DNA from: Clostridium liquoris
GTDB taxonomy: Bacteria; Bacillota; Clostridia; Clostridiales; Clostridiaceae
DNA length: 64,000 nt
NCBI RefSeq assembly: GCF_002995785.1
Contig: NZ_PVXO01000036.1
Coordinates: 59,566 to 123,565 of the forward strand
Direction: 5' to 3'
This document shows positions 35,316 through 44,850 of this stretch, in pieces (the stretch's first letter is position 1; every line of letters starts with the position of its first letter). Position numbers and translations under genes: made by a program. Under the pieces are notes generated by a model, which was not told where the DNA came from, searched no databases, and saw nothing but the letters and a program-made list of their open reading frames with translations.

Positions 35316-36131
35316 ATGAATTTAGAACAAATTAAGGAAAGTGTACAATATGTGAAGGAAAGAATAGACATAACACCAGAGATTGGAATAATTCTTGGAT
35401 CTGGATTAGGGGATTTAGCAAATATGGTGGAAGAAAGAGTTAATATAAAGTATGAAGATATACCTAATATGCCTAAGTCTACAGTAGTAGGCCATGCAGG
35501 CCAATATGTTTTTGGTAAATTAAATGGCAAAAATGTGGTTATGATGCAGGGAAGAATACATTACTATGAAGGATATCCAATGGAAATATTGGCATTGCCT
35601 ATACATATTATGAAGTATTTAGGAATAAAAACTTTAATAGTAACTAATGCTGCTGGTGGAGTAAATGAAGGTTTTATCCCAGGGGACTTAATGCTTATAA
35701 AGGATCATATTAATTTTGCATTTACTAATCCACTTATAGGTAAAAATGAAGAAGATGTGGGTCCTAGATTTCCGGATATGAGCAATGCCTATGATAAAGA
35801 TTTGATACAATTAGGTGAGAAAATAGGCAAGGATATGAATATAGAACTTAAAAAGGGAGTTTATGTGATGATGACAGGACCAACCTATGAAACTCCAGCA
35901 GAGATAAAAATGATTAGAATATTGGGTGGAGATGCTGTAGGTATGTCAACGGTTCCAGATGTTATAGTGGCTAAACATTGCGGATTAAAAGTCTTAGGAA
36001 TATCTTGTATTACCAATATGGCAGCGGGAATACTAGATCAACCTTTAAATCATAAAGAAGTTATAGAAACCTCAAATAGGGTAAAGGATAAATTTGTAAA
36101 GCTGGTAAGTGAAATAGTTAAAGAAATTTAG
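35316..36131 (+). CDS. punA: Purine nucleoside phosphorylase (trimeric type), copy 1
   Basis: Phosphorolysis of inosine and guanosine nucleosides to base and (deoxy)ribose 1-phosphate. The 271-aa PNP-family protein has the phosphate-binding GSGLGDL, VGHAGQYVFG, QGRIHYYEGY, TNAAGGVNEGF, the base-site Glu in YETPAEI and Met in VGMSTVPD. The purine-contact Asn is kept (CITNMAAG). This is copy 1 of two tandem paralogues, 32 bases apart. AAGGAGG precedes ATG 35316. Confidence 0.94.
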   Translation: MNLEQIKESVQYVKERIDITPEIGIILGSGLGDLANMVEERVNIKYEDIPNMPKSTVVGHAGQYVFGKLNGKNVVMMQGRIHYYEGYPMEILALPIHIMKYLGIKTLIVTNAAGGVNEGFIPGDLMLIKDHINFAFTNPLIGKNEEDVGPRFPDMSNAYDKDLIQLGEKIGKDMNIELKKGVYVMMTGPTYETPAEIKMIRILGGDAVGMSTVPDVIVAKHCGLKVLGISCITNMAAGILDQPLNHKEVIETSNRVKDKFVKLVSEIVKEI

Positions 36132-36163
36132 AGTATACTACAACAAGGAAAGGATGATTAACT

Positions 36164-36982
36164 ATGGATTTATTAGAAAAGGTGCAAAAGGCAAAGAATT
36201 ATATTACATCAATTGATAATTGTAAATTTGATTTAGCAATAATATTGGGTACTGGGCTTGGCAGTATAGTAAATGATATAGAAAATAAAAAGAAAATAAA
36301 ATATAAAGATATACCTGGTTTCCCTGTATCCACAGTAGTAGGTCATGCAGGGGAACTAATAATAGGGGATCTTATGGGGAAAAAGGTTTTAGCTTTAAAT
36401 GGAAGATTTCATTATTATGAAGGATATGAAATGAGTGAAGTGACTTTCCCTGTTAGGGTAATAAAAGCTCTAGGTATAGAAAAGATAATAGTTACTAATG
36501 CAGCAGGAGGTATGAATCCAGATTTTTCAGCTGGGGATTTGATGATAATAGAAGACCATATAAACCTTATGGGCAACAATCCTCTTATTGGTAAGAATTA
36601 TGAAGAGTTTGGGCCAAGATTTCCTGATATGTCAGAGGCCTATAATAAAGACTTAGTGAATTTAGGCAAAAGTTGTGCTAAGAAACTAGGCATTAATGTA
36701 CAAAGTGGTGTATATGCAGCGGTTTCTGGACCAACCTATGAAACTCCAGCAGAGCTTAGAATGTTAAGAAATGTAGGAGGAGATGCAGTAGGTATGTCTA
36801 CTGTACCTGAAGTTATTGTAGCAAATCATATGAATATGAAAGTCTTAGGTATATCCTGCATAACTGATATGGCTATTGCGGACAATTTGAAACCTCTAGA
36901 CCATGCAAAGGTTGTGGAAACTGCTAATAGGGCAATGGTGAAATTTATATCCTTGGTTAAGGAAATAGTTTCAAATATGTAA
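36164..36982 (+). CDS. Purine nucleoside phosphorylase paralogue, copy 2
   Basis: A 272-aa paralogue of the preceding gene with the same motifs: [44 protein letters not shown] and VGMSTVPE. It clearly arose by tandem duplication. At the position of human PNP Asn243, which binds N7 and O6 of the purine, it has Asp (CITDMAIA). In human PNP the Asn-to-Asp change broadens activity toward adenosine, so copy 2 may prefer other nucleosides. That is inference. AAGGATG lies before ATG 36164. The pyrimidine phosphorylase gene follows. Confidence 0.9.
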   Translation: MDLLEKVQKAKNYITSIDNCKFDLAIILGTGLGSIVNDIENKKKIKYKDIPGFPVSTVVGHAGELIIGDLMGKKVLALNGRFHYYEGYEMSEVTFPVRVIKALGIEKIIVTNAAGGMNPDFSAGDLMIIEDHINLMGNNPLIGKNYEEFGPRFPDMSEAYNKDLVNLGKSCAKKLGINVQSGVYAAVSGPTYETPAELRMLRNVGGDAVGMSTVPEVIVANHMNMKVLGISCITDMAIADNLKPLDHAKVVETANRAMVKFISLVKEIVSNM

Positions 36983-37011
36983 AACTATTTACACTATATG
37001 AGGTGAAAAAA

Positions 37012-38316
37012 ATGAGAATGTACGATATTATTTTAAAAAAAAGAAATGGACAGGAGTTATCCACAGAAGAAATAAACTTTTTTATTGAAAACTATACTAA
37101 AGGAAATATACCTGATTATCAGGCTTCAGCCCTAACTATGGCTATATATTTTCAGAAGATGAATAAGAGAGAAACTGCAGATCTAACTTTGGCCATGGCA
37201 CATTCGGGAGATGTATTAGATCTATCTTCTATCAAAGGAATTAAGGTTGATAAACATAGTACAGGCGGAGTTGGAGATACTACTACTTTGGTGCTTGGAC
37301 CAATGGTAGCTTCTTTAGGAATACCAGTAGCTAAAATGTCTGGAAGAGGGCTAGGGCATACAGGTGGTACTATAGATAAATTAGAATCCTTCAAAGGCTT
37401 TTCTGTGGAGATGTCTGAAGAAAAGTTTGTGGAAAATGTAAATAAAATAAAATTAGTAGTGGGAGGACAAACTGGTAATTTAGCTCCTGCAGATAAAAAG
37501 TTATACGCTTTAAGGGACGTTACTGCAACAGTAGATAATGTGTCCTTAATAGCATCGAGTATAATGAGTAAAAAAATAGCTGCTGGTGCAGATTGTATCG
37601 TACTAGATGTAAAAGTAGGAGAAGGAGCCTTTATGAAGAATAAAGAGGAAGCCTTTGAACTAGCAGAGGAAATGGTGGAAATAGGTAAAAAGGTAAATAG
37701 AACTACAGTAGCTATAATTTCTGATATGGATCAGCCCTTAGGGTTTAGTGTTGGAAATGCTTTAGAAGTAAAAGAAGCAATAGATACATTAAATGGGAGT
37801 GGACCACAGGATTTATATGAATTATGTTTAACTTTAGGTTCACATATGGTAGTACTTGCGCAAAAGGCAAAAGATATGAAGGAAGCAAGAAAAATGCTTA
37901 TACACGCTGTGGAAAGTGGAAAAGCATTAGAAAAATTAAAGGAGTTTGTAGCTGCACAAGGTGGAGATCCATCCTATGTAGATAATACAGAAAAGTTTTC
38001 AAAGGCTGAATTTATTATCCCTGTAAACAGTGACAGAGAAGGTTTTGTAACTAAAATTCATGCAGAAAACATTGGATTAATAGCAATGGAATTAGGGGCA
38101 GGAAGAGCTACAAAAGATGATATTATAGATCTTGCTGTAGGTGTAGTATTAAATAAAAAAAGAGGAGATAAGGTTACAGAGGGAGAACCATTAGCTTATG
38201 TACATGCAAACAGCATGGAAAAGGCTGAGAAGGCTGTAAAAGATATATTAGCTAATTATGTTATAGGCAGTGAATATAAAGAAAATATTCCCCTAATCTA
38301 TGGAATAGTAAAATAA
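37012..38316 (+). CDS. pdp: Pyrimidine-nucleoside phosphorylase
   Basis: Phosphorolysis of thymidine, uridine and deoxyuridine. The 434-aa protein has the family signature [17 protein letters not shown], given as [10 protein letters not shown] and TIDKLES. Other motifs are [10 protein letters not shown] (phosphate loop), [13 protein letters not shown] and the C-terminal domain with [15 protein letters not shown] 37012 lies 6 bases after GAGGTG; the GTG at 37003 is inside that site. It is third in a nucleoside-salvage operon and followed by a strong terminator. Confidence 0.94.
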   Translation: MRMYDIILKKRNGQELSTEEINFFIENYTKGNIPDYQASALTMAIYFQKMNKRETADLTLAMAHSGDVLDLSSIKGIKVDKHSTGGVGDTTTLVLGPMVASLGIPVAKMSGRGLGHTGGTIDKLESFKGFSVEMSEEKFVENVNKIKLVVGGQTGNLAPADKKLYALRDVTATVDNVSLIASSIMSKKIAAGADCIVLDVKVGEGAFMKNKEEAFELAEEMVEIGKKVNRTTVAIISDMDQPLGFSVGNALEVKEAIDTLNGSGPQDLYELCLTLGSHMVVLAQKAKDMKEARKMLIHAVESGKALEKLKEFVAAQGGDPSYVDNTEKFSKAEFIIPVNSDREGFVTKIHAENIGLIAMELGAGRATKDDIIDLAVGVVLNKKRGDKVTEGEPLAYVHANSMEKAEKAVKDILANYVIGSEYKENIPLIYGIVK

Positions 38317-38324
38317 GTATGAAT

Positions 38325-38358
38325 AAAAAGGAAAGAAGTTTTAACTTCTTTCCTTTTT
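38325..38358 (+). terminator. Intrinsic terminator after the nucleoside phosphorylase operon
   Basis: AAAAAGGAAAGAAGTT / AACTTCTTTCCTTTTT, a 16-bp stem with a 2-base centre, so effectively a small loop. A and T runs make it usable on both strands. Confidence 0.9.
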
Positions 38359-38376
38359 AAATTGTTATATTTAAAT

Positions 38377-38406
38377 GGATAAATTTTTGAAAGCCAGGGG
38401 AAAATA
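38377..38406 (+). promoter_or_regulatory. Sigma-F-like promoter of dacF
   Basis: GGATA (38377-38381) matches the GYWTA -35 at four of five positions. After a 15-base spacer, GGGGAAAATA (38397-38406) fully matches the sigma-F -10 consensus GGnrAnAnTW. dacF of B. subtilis is a forespore sigma-F gene, which supports the call. Confidence 0.65.
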
Positions 38407-38434
38407 TTATTGAAAGGAAGGAGGAAATTATGTT

Positions 38435-39616
38435 ATGGAAAATAAAGAAAAAAAGTTAATTGGCTTATTTATGTTATTATTATTTTTCACACAGATTATA
38501 TTTGTGCCTGTAAATGTAAAAGCAGAAGGTGAAGGAATAAATGTAGAGGCGTCTTCTGCCATATTGATTGAACCAACCACTGGAAAGATACTTTATGAAA
38601 AAAATTCCCATGAGAAACTTGCTCCAGCCTCCGTAACAAAAATAATGACCATGTTAATTGCCATGGAAGCTGTTGATTCAGGTAAAATAAAATTAACAGA
38701 TAAAATAACCGTAAGTGAAAATGCAAAAATGAAGGGCAAAAATGGGAACAGTAGCATGCTTTTAGATACAGGAGAAATTAGAACTGTAGAAGAAATACTT
38801 AAAGGTATAGCTATAGCTTCAGGTAATGACGCAGCCACAGCTATGGCAGAATATATCGCAGGCAGTGAAGAGGCTTTTGTAAAATTAATGAATGAAAGGG
38901 CACAGACCTTGGGAATGAAAGATACAACCTTTAAAAATTGTTCGGGACTTTCTGAATCAGGTCATGTAACTTCAGCCTTTGATATATCCTTAATGTCTAA
39001 AGAGCTTTTAAAACATCCTCAAGTACTTAAATATACAGGTACCTATATGGAAACTATATCCGAAGGAAGAAAAAGCCCAATCGGTCTTGTAAATCATAAT
39101 AAATTGGTTAGATTTTTTAAAGGCTGTGATGGATTAAAAACAGGATTTACCAATGAGGCTATGTATTGCATTTCTGCAACCGCAGTAAGAGATGGAGTAA
39201 GAATGTTAGCTGTTATTATGGGGGCACCTACATATAAAGTTAGGAATAGAGATGCAAGTATGCTTATGAATTACGGTTTTTCAAAATTTGAATGCAAGAA
39301 GGTTGTACCAAAGGATAGTAATGTAGAAAAGATACAGTTAGGAAAAAGAGAAGATAAATTCTTTATGGCTAAAGCCTTAGAGGATATAAATATTATAGTA
39401 GAAAGAGGCACAGAAAGTAAAATAACTAAAAAATGTGTAGTCAATTTAGAAAAGAAACATTATAATAAAGGTGATGTAGTTGGTAATTGCGAAGTATACC
39501 TTAACGGTAACCTAGTAGGAAATGTGAAAATTTATTGTGATAGGGAAATAAAAAAACCAGGTGTTTTTGATAATTTTAGATATAACTTTAAAAATTTATT
39601 TAATAACGGAATATAA
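38435..39616 (+). CDS. dacF: D-alanyl-D-alanine carboxypeptidase, DacF-like
   Basis: A class A low-molecular-weight penicillin-binding protein that trims the terminal D-Ala of peptidoglycan stem peptides, here probably during spore cortex formation. The 393-aa protein has a signal peptide (cleavage near VKAEG, about residue 30), SxxK nucleophile SVTK, SGN in ASGNDAA and KTG in GLKTGFT, then a C-terminal beta domain (PBP5-C). ATG 38435 lies after GGAGGAAA; ATG 38430 gives only nine codons. It follows the phosphorylases as in bacilli. Confidence 0.93.
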   Translation: MENKEKKLIGLFMLLLFFTQIIFVPVNVKAEGEGINVEASSAILIEPTTGKILYEKNSHEKLAPASVTKIMTMLIAMEAVDSGKIKLTDKITVSENAKMKGKNGNSSMLLDTGEIRTVEEILKGIAIASGNDAATAMAEYIAGSEEAFVKLMNERAQTLGMKDTTFKNCSGLSESGHVTSAFDISLMSKELLKHPQVLKYTGTYMETISEGRKSPIGLVNHNKLVRFFKGCDGLKTGFTNEAMYCISATAVRDGVRMLAVIMGAPTYKVRNRDASMLMNYGFSKFECKKVVPKDSNVEKIQLGKREDKFFMAKALEDINIIVERGTESKITKKCVVNLEKKHYNKGDVVGNCEVYLNGNLVGNVKIYCDREIKKPGVFDNFRYNFKNLFNNGI

Positions 39617-39630
39617 CATTATTTTAATTA

Positions 39631-39666
39631 TATGATAGTCCATTTAAAGGCTATCATATAATTTTT
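39631..39666 (+). terminator. Intrinsic terminator after dacF
   Basis: TATGATAG / CTATCATA, a 20-base unpaired centre with C..G pairing, then ATAATTTTT. Confidence 0.7.
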
Positions 39667-39705
39667 AAAAGGAATATTTAATAAAAAATCTAGGAGAGAT
39701 ATTAT

Positions 39706-40479
39706 ATGGCATTAAAAATAAAGATAGATAATTTTGAAGGGCCTTTTGACCTTTTACTTCATCTTATAAAGAAAAATGAACTGGATATATATAATATAAG
39801 TATATCCCAGATAACGAATCAATATCTTCAATATATAAATTCTTTAAAGGAAATGGATTTAGAAATTACTTCAGAATTTATAGTTATTGCAGCTACTTTA
39901 TTGCAAATAAAGTCCAGAGAATTACTTCCTAAAGCTAAAGAAGATGAAAGTGCAGTAACCCTAGAAGAACAGGATCCAGAAAAGATATTAATAGAAAAAC
40001 TTATTGAATATAAAAAGTATAAAGGGGCGGCAGCTTTTTTAAAGTCAAAAGCTGGTATGGAGCATATTATGTTTACGAAAAAACCTGAAGTAATAGTAGA
40101 AGATAAAAAGGACATAAAAATGGAAGAAGTATTTAAAAATATTACTATACTTGACTTATTCAACATCTATAATGAAATTATGAGAACTTACAAAAATAAA
40201 ATGAATACAAATGCTATATCTGGAGAAATACCTATAGATCAATATAAGATTGAAGATAAAATGATATATATAAAACAAAGGATAAAGAAAAGTAAAAGTA
40301 TATCATTTTCTAAATTAGCCAAAGAGTGTTCTGCAAAAATAGAGGTGATAGTTACATTTTTAGGTATGCTAGAACTTATAAAATTAAGAGTAATAAGGGT
40401 AACACAGGAAGAAAATTTTAAAGAGATATTTTTAGAAAGGGTAGATTTAAATGAGAAAACTAAATATGAATCAAATTGA
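39706..40479 (+). CDS. scpA: Segregation and condensation protein A
   Basis: Kleisin subunit of the SMC condensin complex that compacts and segregates the chromosome. The 257-aa protein begins with the typical [21 protein letters not shown], shown as [15 protein letters not shown]. The central [13 protein letters not shown] and a C-terminal winged helix ([22 protein letters not shown] in part) are also recognisable. GGAGAGA precedes ATG 39706. Its 3' end overlaps scpB by 29 bases. Confidence 0.95.
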   Translation: MALKIKIDNFEGPFDLLLHLIKKNELDIYNISISQITNQYLQYINSLKEMDLEITSEFIVIAATLLQIKSRELLPKAKEDESAVTLEEQDPEKILIEKLIEYKKYKGAAAFLKSKAGMEHIMFTKKPEVIVEDKKDIKMEEVFKNITILDLFNIYNEIMRTYKNKMNTNAISGEIPIDQYKIEDKMIYIKQRIKKSKSISFSKLAKECSAKIEVIVTFLGMLELIKLRVIRVTQEENFKEIFLERVDLNEKTKYESN

Positions 40480-41071
40480 AATGGAACAATATCCTGTTAA
40501 GGACAGATTTATTTCAGTCATAGAGTCACTTCTCTTTGTCAGTGGAGAACCACTTAAAGCAAAGGATATGGCAAACATACTGGAATGTGACACAAAATTT
40601 ATAAAAAGTTTAATTGAAGATATGAAAAAATTATATCGGGAAGAAAATAGGGGCATTATTATAATAGAAACAGAAGATAGTTATCAATTGGCTACCAAAA
40701 AAGAAAATAGCGAATTTGTCCAAAAGTTATTGAAAACAAATGTAAGACAATCACTTTCACAAGCAGCTCTTGAAACATTGGCTATTATAGCTTATAAGCA
40801 GCCAATCACTAGAATTGACATAGATGAAATAAGAGGAGTAAAAAGTGACAGGGCAATTCAGACATTGTTAGAAAAAGGTTTGACAAAGGAATGTGGCAGG
40901 TTAGATATGCCGGGTAGACCCATACTTTATGGAACTACAGAAGAATTTTTAAAGTATTTTGGTTTAGAGAGTTTAAATCAAATGCCCAGCTTAGAAGATG
41001 TATTAAAAGACTTCGGAGATAAGGATGAATTATTAGAGGAGAATATTATAAAGGAAATTGAGAAGAAATAG
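40451..41071 (+). CDS. scpB: Segregation and condensation protein B
   Basis: Homodimeric partner of ScpA in the SMC complex. It is 206 aa with two winged-helix domains: [18 protein letters not shown] near the N-terminus and the hallmark [20 protein letters not shown] in the middle, followed by [18 protein letters not shown]. It starts at ATG 40451, inside scpA, 9 bases after AAAGGG; ATG 40466 is a second option. Confidence 0.95.
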   Translation: MRKLNMNQIEMEQYPVKDRFISVIESLLFVSGEPLKAKDMANILECDTKFIKSLIEDMKKLYREENRGIIIIETEDSYQLATKKENSEFVQKLLKTNVRQSLSQAALETLAIIAYKQPITRIDIDEIRGVKSDRAIQTLLEKGLTKECGRLDMPGRPILYGTTEEFLKYFGLESLNQMPSLEDVLKDFGDKDELLEENIIKEIEKK

Positions 41072-41122
41072 TGCAGGGAAGATTTTTAATCTTACTGCAC
41101 TATTATTATGCAAATATTTTTT

Positions 41123-41545
41123 CTATTCTATAGGTGATGCATCATTATCAAGAGAATTTTTTTCTTTATCATCATCTTTTTTTATAAAGTTTTTTATTGT
41201 ATCCATTATTTGAGGAACTGAATCAATGATTCTATCATAAGAATTGTTTTGTTCCATAGGAAGAAGCCTTATTGAGTCACATTTAATCACTAAAAAGGCT
41301 ACTGGTTTAACAGAGACTCCAGCTCCAGAACCTCCTCCAAAGGGATATTTTGCATTATCGCTATTTAGACAAGTGCTAAACTCACTTCCACCGGAAGCAA
41401 AACCAAAGGACACTTTAGAAATTGGAATTATCAAAGAGCCATCCTTTGATTCTACCGGGTCTCCTACTATAGTGTTAACATCTATCATGTTTTTGATGCT
41501 TTCCATGGTGCTCTTCATTAAATTTTCAATTGGATGATTTTCCAT
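41123..41545 (-). CDS. ytfJ: Sporulation protein YtfJ (GerW family)
   Basis: A 140-aa protein of the YtfJ/GerW family, found in spore-formers and linked to forespore expression and germination in Bacillus. It has the N-terminal helix HPIENLMKSTMESIKNMIDV, the family core GDPVESKDGSLIIPISKVSFGF (in part), a glycine-rich loop and KPVAFLVI. It lies 16 bases after the DUF2953 gene on the same strand, as ytfI-ytfJ do in Bacillus, and is convergent with scpB. Confidence 0.92.
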   Translation of the reverse strand: MENHPIENLMKSTMESIKNMIDVNTIVGDPVESKDGSLIIPISKVSFGFASGGSEFSTCLNSDNAKYPFGGGSGAGVSVKPVAFLVIKCDSIRLLPMEQNNSYDRIIDSVPQIMDTIKNFIKKDDDKEKNSLDNDASPIE

Positions 41546-41561
41546 TATAATACCTCCCTAG

Positions 41562-42140
41562 CTATATATTATTAATTTTTGTTACACAGTTATTTGAATC
41601 TTTATTTGCACTATGTATGCCCTTAAATATAATAATGAATATATAGATAATTTTGACTAAATTTATATAAATTATACTGTTTACTTTTGCATCAATTATT
41701 TTTTTATTAAATTCAGGATAAAGATTTAATTTCATATCTTTTACTTTAAAACAGGAGTAGGTGTAATATTGTAAATAAGAATATATATTGTATATTATGC
41801 CATATAGTATGCCTGTAAGTGCAGCATCATCTACACCATAGGTTAATTCTATGGACATGTTTATACTAGGCTTCAAGGTATTGTTTTTTAAATTTTGAAG
41901 TATATATTTTATTTGCTTAAATGTAAATTTTCTTATATTTAAGCTTTTTTTTGTACTTTTTTCTGCTTTATTAACTGTATCCCTTTGCCTTTTTGTTAGA
42001 TCTTTGGGAGTAAATTTATAAGTCTTCCATAATATTTTAATGATAAGTTCATCCATGTTATACATAAAATAAATTTTAATAGGAAAGGGAATTATAAAGA
42101 TAAGAAATAAAATTAATAAAATAATTAACCAGTTAATCAT
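41562..42140 (-). CDS. DUF2953 membrane protein (YtfI-like)
   Basis: A 192-aa protein with an N-terminal membrane helix (about 3-25), a basic Lys/Thr-rich linker and a DUF2953 domain. That domain has the conserved GVDDAALTGILYGIIY and NLYPEFNKKIID, and a hydrophobic C-terminal stretch. It is the upstream partner of ytfJ and likely sporulation-linked by context. The molecular function is unknown. Confidence 0.8.
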   Translation of the reverse strand: MINWLIILLILFLIFIIPFPIKIYFMYNMDELIIKILWKTYKFTPKDLTKRQRDTVNKAEKSTKKSLNIRKFTFKQIKYILQNLKNNTLKPSINMSIELTYGVDDAALTGILYGIIYNIYSYLQYYTYSCFKVKDMKLNLYPEFNKKIIDAKVNSIIYINLVKIIYIFIIIFKGIHSANKDSNNCVTKINNI

Positions 42141-42273
42141 AACCTATCCTCCATGTAACATTTAAATATTATAACCATGACAGGAAATAGTATACAAAAG
42201 CCTATGAAAATAATTCTATGAGTAATAAATAAATATAGGTAAAAAATAATTAAAGTAGAAAGAGGTGATTTCG

Positions 42274-43461
42274 TTGAAAAAAATGAAAAGGATGATCTGT
42301 TATATTATATTTTCAGTAGTTTTAAGTAACATTTTACTTCCTCTTAAGTATGTTCATGCTTATGGTGGAATGGAAAACAATGATCTTATGGAAGAATTAA
42401 ATTTTAAGAAAGATCCCAATAATATAGAAAAAAGATTAGTTGTAAATGCTAGAGCATATATAGCTTTAGATGCTAACTCAAAAATAGTATTAACAGAAAA
42501 AAACTCAGATGTTATTATGCCTATGGCTAGTACCACAAAGATAATAACAGCCCTAGTAGCGTTGAAATATGGCAGATTAGATCAAGAGGTTGAGATTTCC
42601 CAAAGAGCAGCAGCCATACATGGATCTACTGTAGGATATAAAAAAGGAGAAAAGATAACTATAAAAGAACTATTATTTGGGCTTATGCTTCGTTCAGGTA
42701 ATGATGCAGCAATAGCTATTGCAGAGGGAGTAAGTGGCAGCGTGGAGGAATTTGTTAAACTCATGAATGAATATGCTGCAGGGTTAGGATTAATAGATTC
42801 ACATTTTCACACTCCTCATGGATTAGATAATCCAGACCATTATTCTACTGCATATGACTTAGCGGTAGTTACAGCAGAAAGTAAAAATCATCCCTTATTT
42901 GATGAGATAGTTAGTGCTAAAGATGTAGATGGTAAAGAATATGGATTTACTAGAGATTACCATAATATTAATAAAATATTATGGCAGATACCTGAAGCTA
43001 ATGGTGTAAAAACAGGATATACTGGAGGAGCGGGTAAATGCTTGGTAACTTCAGTAGATATTCAGGGAAATGATGTAATTATAGTGGTTTTAAATGCACC
43101 GGGAAGATGGAATGAGACTATAAAGATCAATGAGTATGTGAAGAAAAATTATGAGTATAAAACATTTTATTCTAAAGGAGAAATAATAGGAGAAGCGCCT
43201 GCGGATAAAAAAAATATAAAATTAACTTGTGAAAAGGATATAACTTTACCAGTTAAAAAACAGAGTAATTATGAAGTAGTGGTTAGGGCACCTAAAGAAA
43301 TAAAACATGATGTACTTAAGGGAGAAAAAATAGGAAATGTATATGTATTTGAAGGAGATAGATTAATTTATAGAAACAATTTAATTGCTGCTAATGATTA
43401 TAAACTAGGCATACTTAGAAAAAAAATACATTTGCCTAATATTATTAATAAAAATAATTAA
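42274..43461 (+). CDS. dacB: D-alanyl-D-alanine carboxypeptidase, second copy
   Basis: A class A DD-carboxypeptidase of 395 aa, distinct from the DacF-like enzyme 3 kb upstream. It has a signal peptide (about 1-30), SxxK in ASTTKII, SGN in RSGNDAA, KTG in GVKTGYT and a C-terminal beta domain (about 290-380). In spore-formers, DacB near ytfJ and scp genes acts in cortex peptidoglycan. TTG 42274 lies 6 bases after GAGGTG, and ATG 42283 is an alternative. The symbol is by context. Confidence 0.88.
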   Translation: MKKMKRMICYIIFSVVLSNILLPLKYVHAYGGMENNDLMEELNFKKDPNNIEKRLVVNARAYIALDANSKIVLTEKNSDVIMPMASTTKIITALVALKYGRLDQEVEISQRAAAIHGSTVGYKKGEKITIKELLFGLMLRSGNDAAIAIAEGVSGSVEEFVKLMNEYAAGLGLIDSHFHTPHGLDNPDHYSTAYDLAVVTAESKNHPLFDEIVSAKDVDGKEYGFTRDYHNINKILWQIPEANGVKTGYTGGAGKCLVTSVDIQGNDVIIVVLNAPGRWNETIKINEYVKKNYEYKTFYSKGEIIGEAPADKKNIKLTCEKDITLPVKKQSNYEVVVRAPKEIKHDVLKGEKIGNVYVFEGDRLIYRNNLIAANDYKLGILRKKIHLPNIINKNN

Positions 43462-43477
43462 ACATAGTAAAGTTTTT

Positions 43478-43504
43478 ATGCAGAAGACAACTTCTGCATT
43501 TTTC
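43478..43504 (+). terminator. Intrinsic terminator after the second carboxypeptidase gene
   Basis: ATGCAGAAG / CTTCTGCAT with a 4-nt loop (ACAA) and TTTTTC. Confidence 0.88.
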
Positions 43505-43565
43505 ATTGCAATAATTTGATATAATATATATAGTTTTAAAATCATAAGTATAGGGAGAGATAAAT

Positions 43566-44726
43566 ATGGAAAATAATAATGAAGAAATTTCAATGAATGA
43601 AATCATGGGAGAAATAGAAAAATCCATGAAAAGGATACATGAAGGAGATGTAGTGAAAGGAACAGTTGTTTCAGTTTCTTCAGATGAAGTTTTAGTTAAT
43701 ATAGGTTATATGGCAGATGGAATCATTTCTAGCAATGAATTAAGCCAAGAGGATATATTAAACCCTGGTGATGAAATATATGTTTATATACTTAAAATAA
43801 ATGATGGAGAAGGAAATGTAGCCCTTTCCAAAAAGAAAGCTGATGAAATAAAGACTTGGGATGATCTTCAGGAAGACTTTAATTCAGCCACTATATTTAA
43901 AGTTAAAGTCAGCCAAATTGTAAGAGGTGGAGCTATAGCTTATATAAATGGAATAAGGGCTTTTATACCTGCTTCACACATATCTTATTCCTATGTAAAA
44001 GATTTGAATTCATTTATAAACAAGGAGATTAATGTAAAAATAATAGAGTTTGATAAGTATAAAGGAAAAGTTGTACTATCAGCTAAGGAAGTAGAAAAAG
44101 AAGAAGTGGAAAAAATTAAAGAAAAACTATGGGAATCCCTTCAAAAGGGAGAAAAAAGAATGGGTACAGTAACTAGAATTGTGAAATTTGGTGCCTTTGT
44201 AGATTTAGGAGGAGTAGAAGGTTTAATACACTTAAATGATTTATCCTGGAAAAGGGTGAATAATCCATCAGAAGTAGTATCTGTAGGAGATAAGGTTTCT
44301 GTATATGTATTGGACTTTGATAAAGAAAAAAATAGAATATCATTAGGGTTAAAAGATGTGGCAGAAGACCCTTGGAAGTTAGCAATTTCAAAGTATAAGG
44401 TTGGAGAAATAGTAGAAGGTAAAGTAGTAAAACTTTTAGATTTTGGAGCCTTTGTAGAGTTAGAGGATGGACTAGAGGGACTTGTACATATAACAGAAAT
44501 TAGTGATGATAGAATATTAAAGCCCTCTGATGTTTTAAACATAGGAGATAGAGTAAAGGTTAAAATATTAGAAATAGATGAAGAAGCTAAAAAAATGTCT
44601 TTAAGTATAAAGGCTGGAAATAGCGCATCATCAGAGGAAATTTCAAAATATAACGATAATGATGGTGGAGTAACCTTAGGGGATTTGTTAAAGGATAAAT
44701 TTAAAGATTTTAATTTTGAGAAATAA
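43566..44726 (+). CDS. S1 RNA-binding domain protein (ribosomal protein S1 homologue)
   Basis: A 386-aa protein with four S1 domains: about 22-92 (VKGTVVSVSSDEVLVNIGY), 105-175 (KVKVSQIVRGGAIAYING), 192-262 (RMGTVTRIVKFGAFVDLGG) and 277-348 (VEGKVVKLLDFGAFVELED). A short acidic tail follows. Domains 3 and 4 have the strongest S1 motifs (GLIHLNDLSWKRV, GLVHITEIS). Low-GC Gram-positive S1 homologues have four domains rather than the six of E. coli S1 and may not be stable ribosomal components. They bind RNA in translation or decay. AGGGAGAG precedes ATG 43566. Confidence 0.92.
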   Translation: MENNNEEISMNEIMGEIEKSMKRIHEGDVVKGTVVSVSSDEVLVNIGYMADGIISSNELSQEDILNPGDEIYVYILKINDGEGNVALSKKKADEIKTWDDLQEDFNSATIFKVKVSQIVRGGAIAYINGIRAFIPASHISYSYVKDLNSFINKEINVKIIEFDKYKGKVVLSAKEVEKEEVEKIKEKLWESLQKGEKRMGTVTRIVKFGAFVDLGGVEGLIHLNDLSWKRVNNPSEVVSVGDKVSVYVLDFDKEKNRISLGLKDVAEDPWKLAISKYKVGEIVEGKVVKLLDFGAFVELEDGLEGLVHITEISDDRILKPSDVLNIGDRVKVKILEIDEEAKKMSLSIKAGNSASSEEISKYNDNDGGVTLGDLLKDKFKDFNFEK

Positions 44727-44755
44727 ACAAGGTTTATAATGAATAATAAATTTTA

Positions 44756-44812
44756 AATAATAAAGAATAAATAATGGATTATATATTTAATCATTATTTA
44801 TTCTTTATTATT
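44756..44812. terminator. Long A/T-rich bidirectional terminator
   Basis: Two arms of 25-26 bases, starting at 44756 and ending at 44812, are complementary except for one bulged G (GGATTA / TAATC). It lies between the convergent S1 gene and the transporter gene. Confidence 0.75.
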
Positions 44813-44850
44813 AACTATTCATACTAAAATGCTATGTGTTTTGAAAAAAA

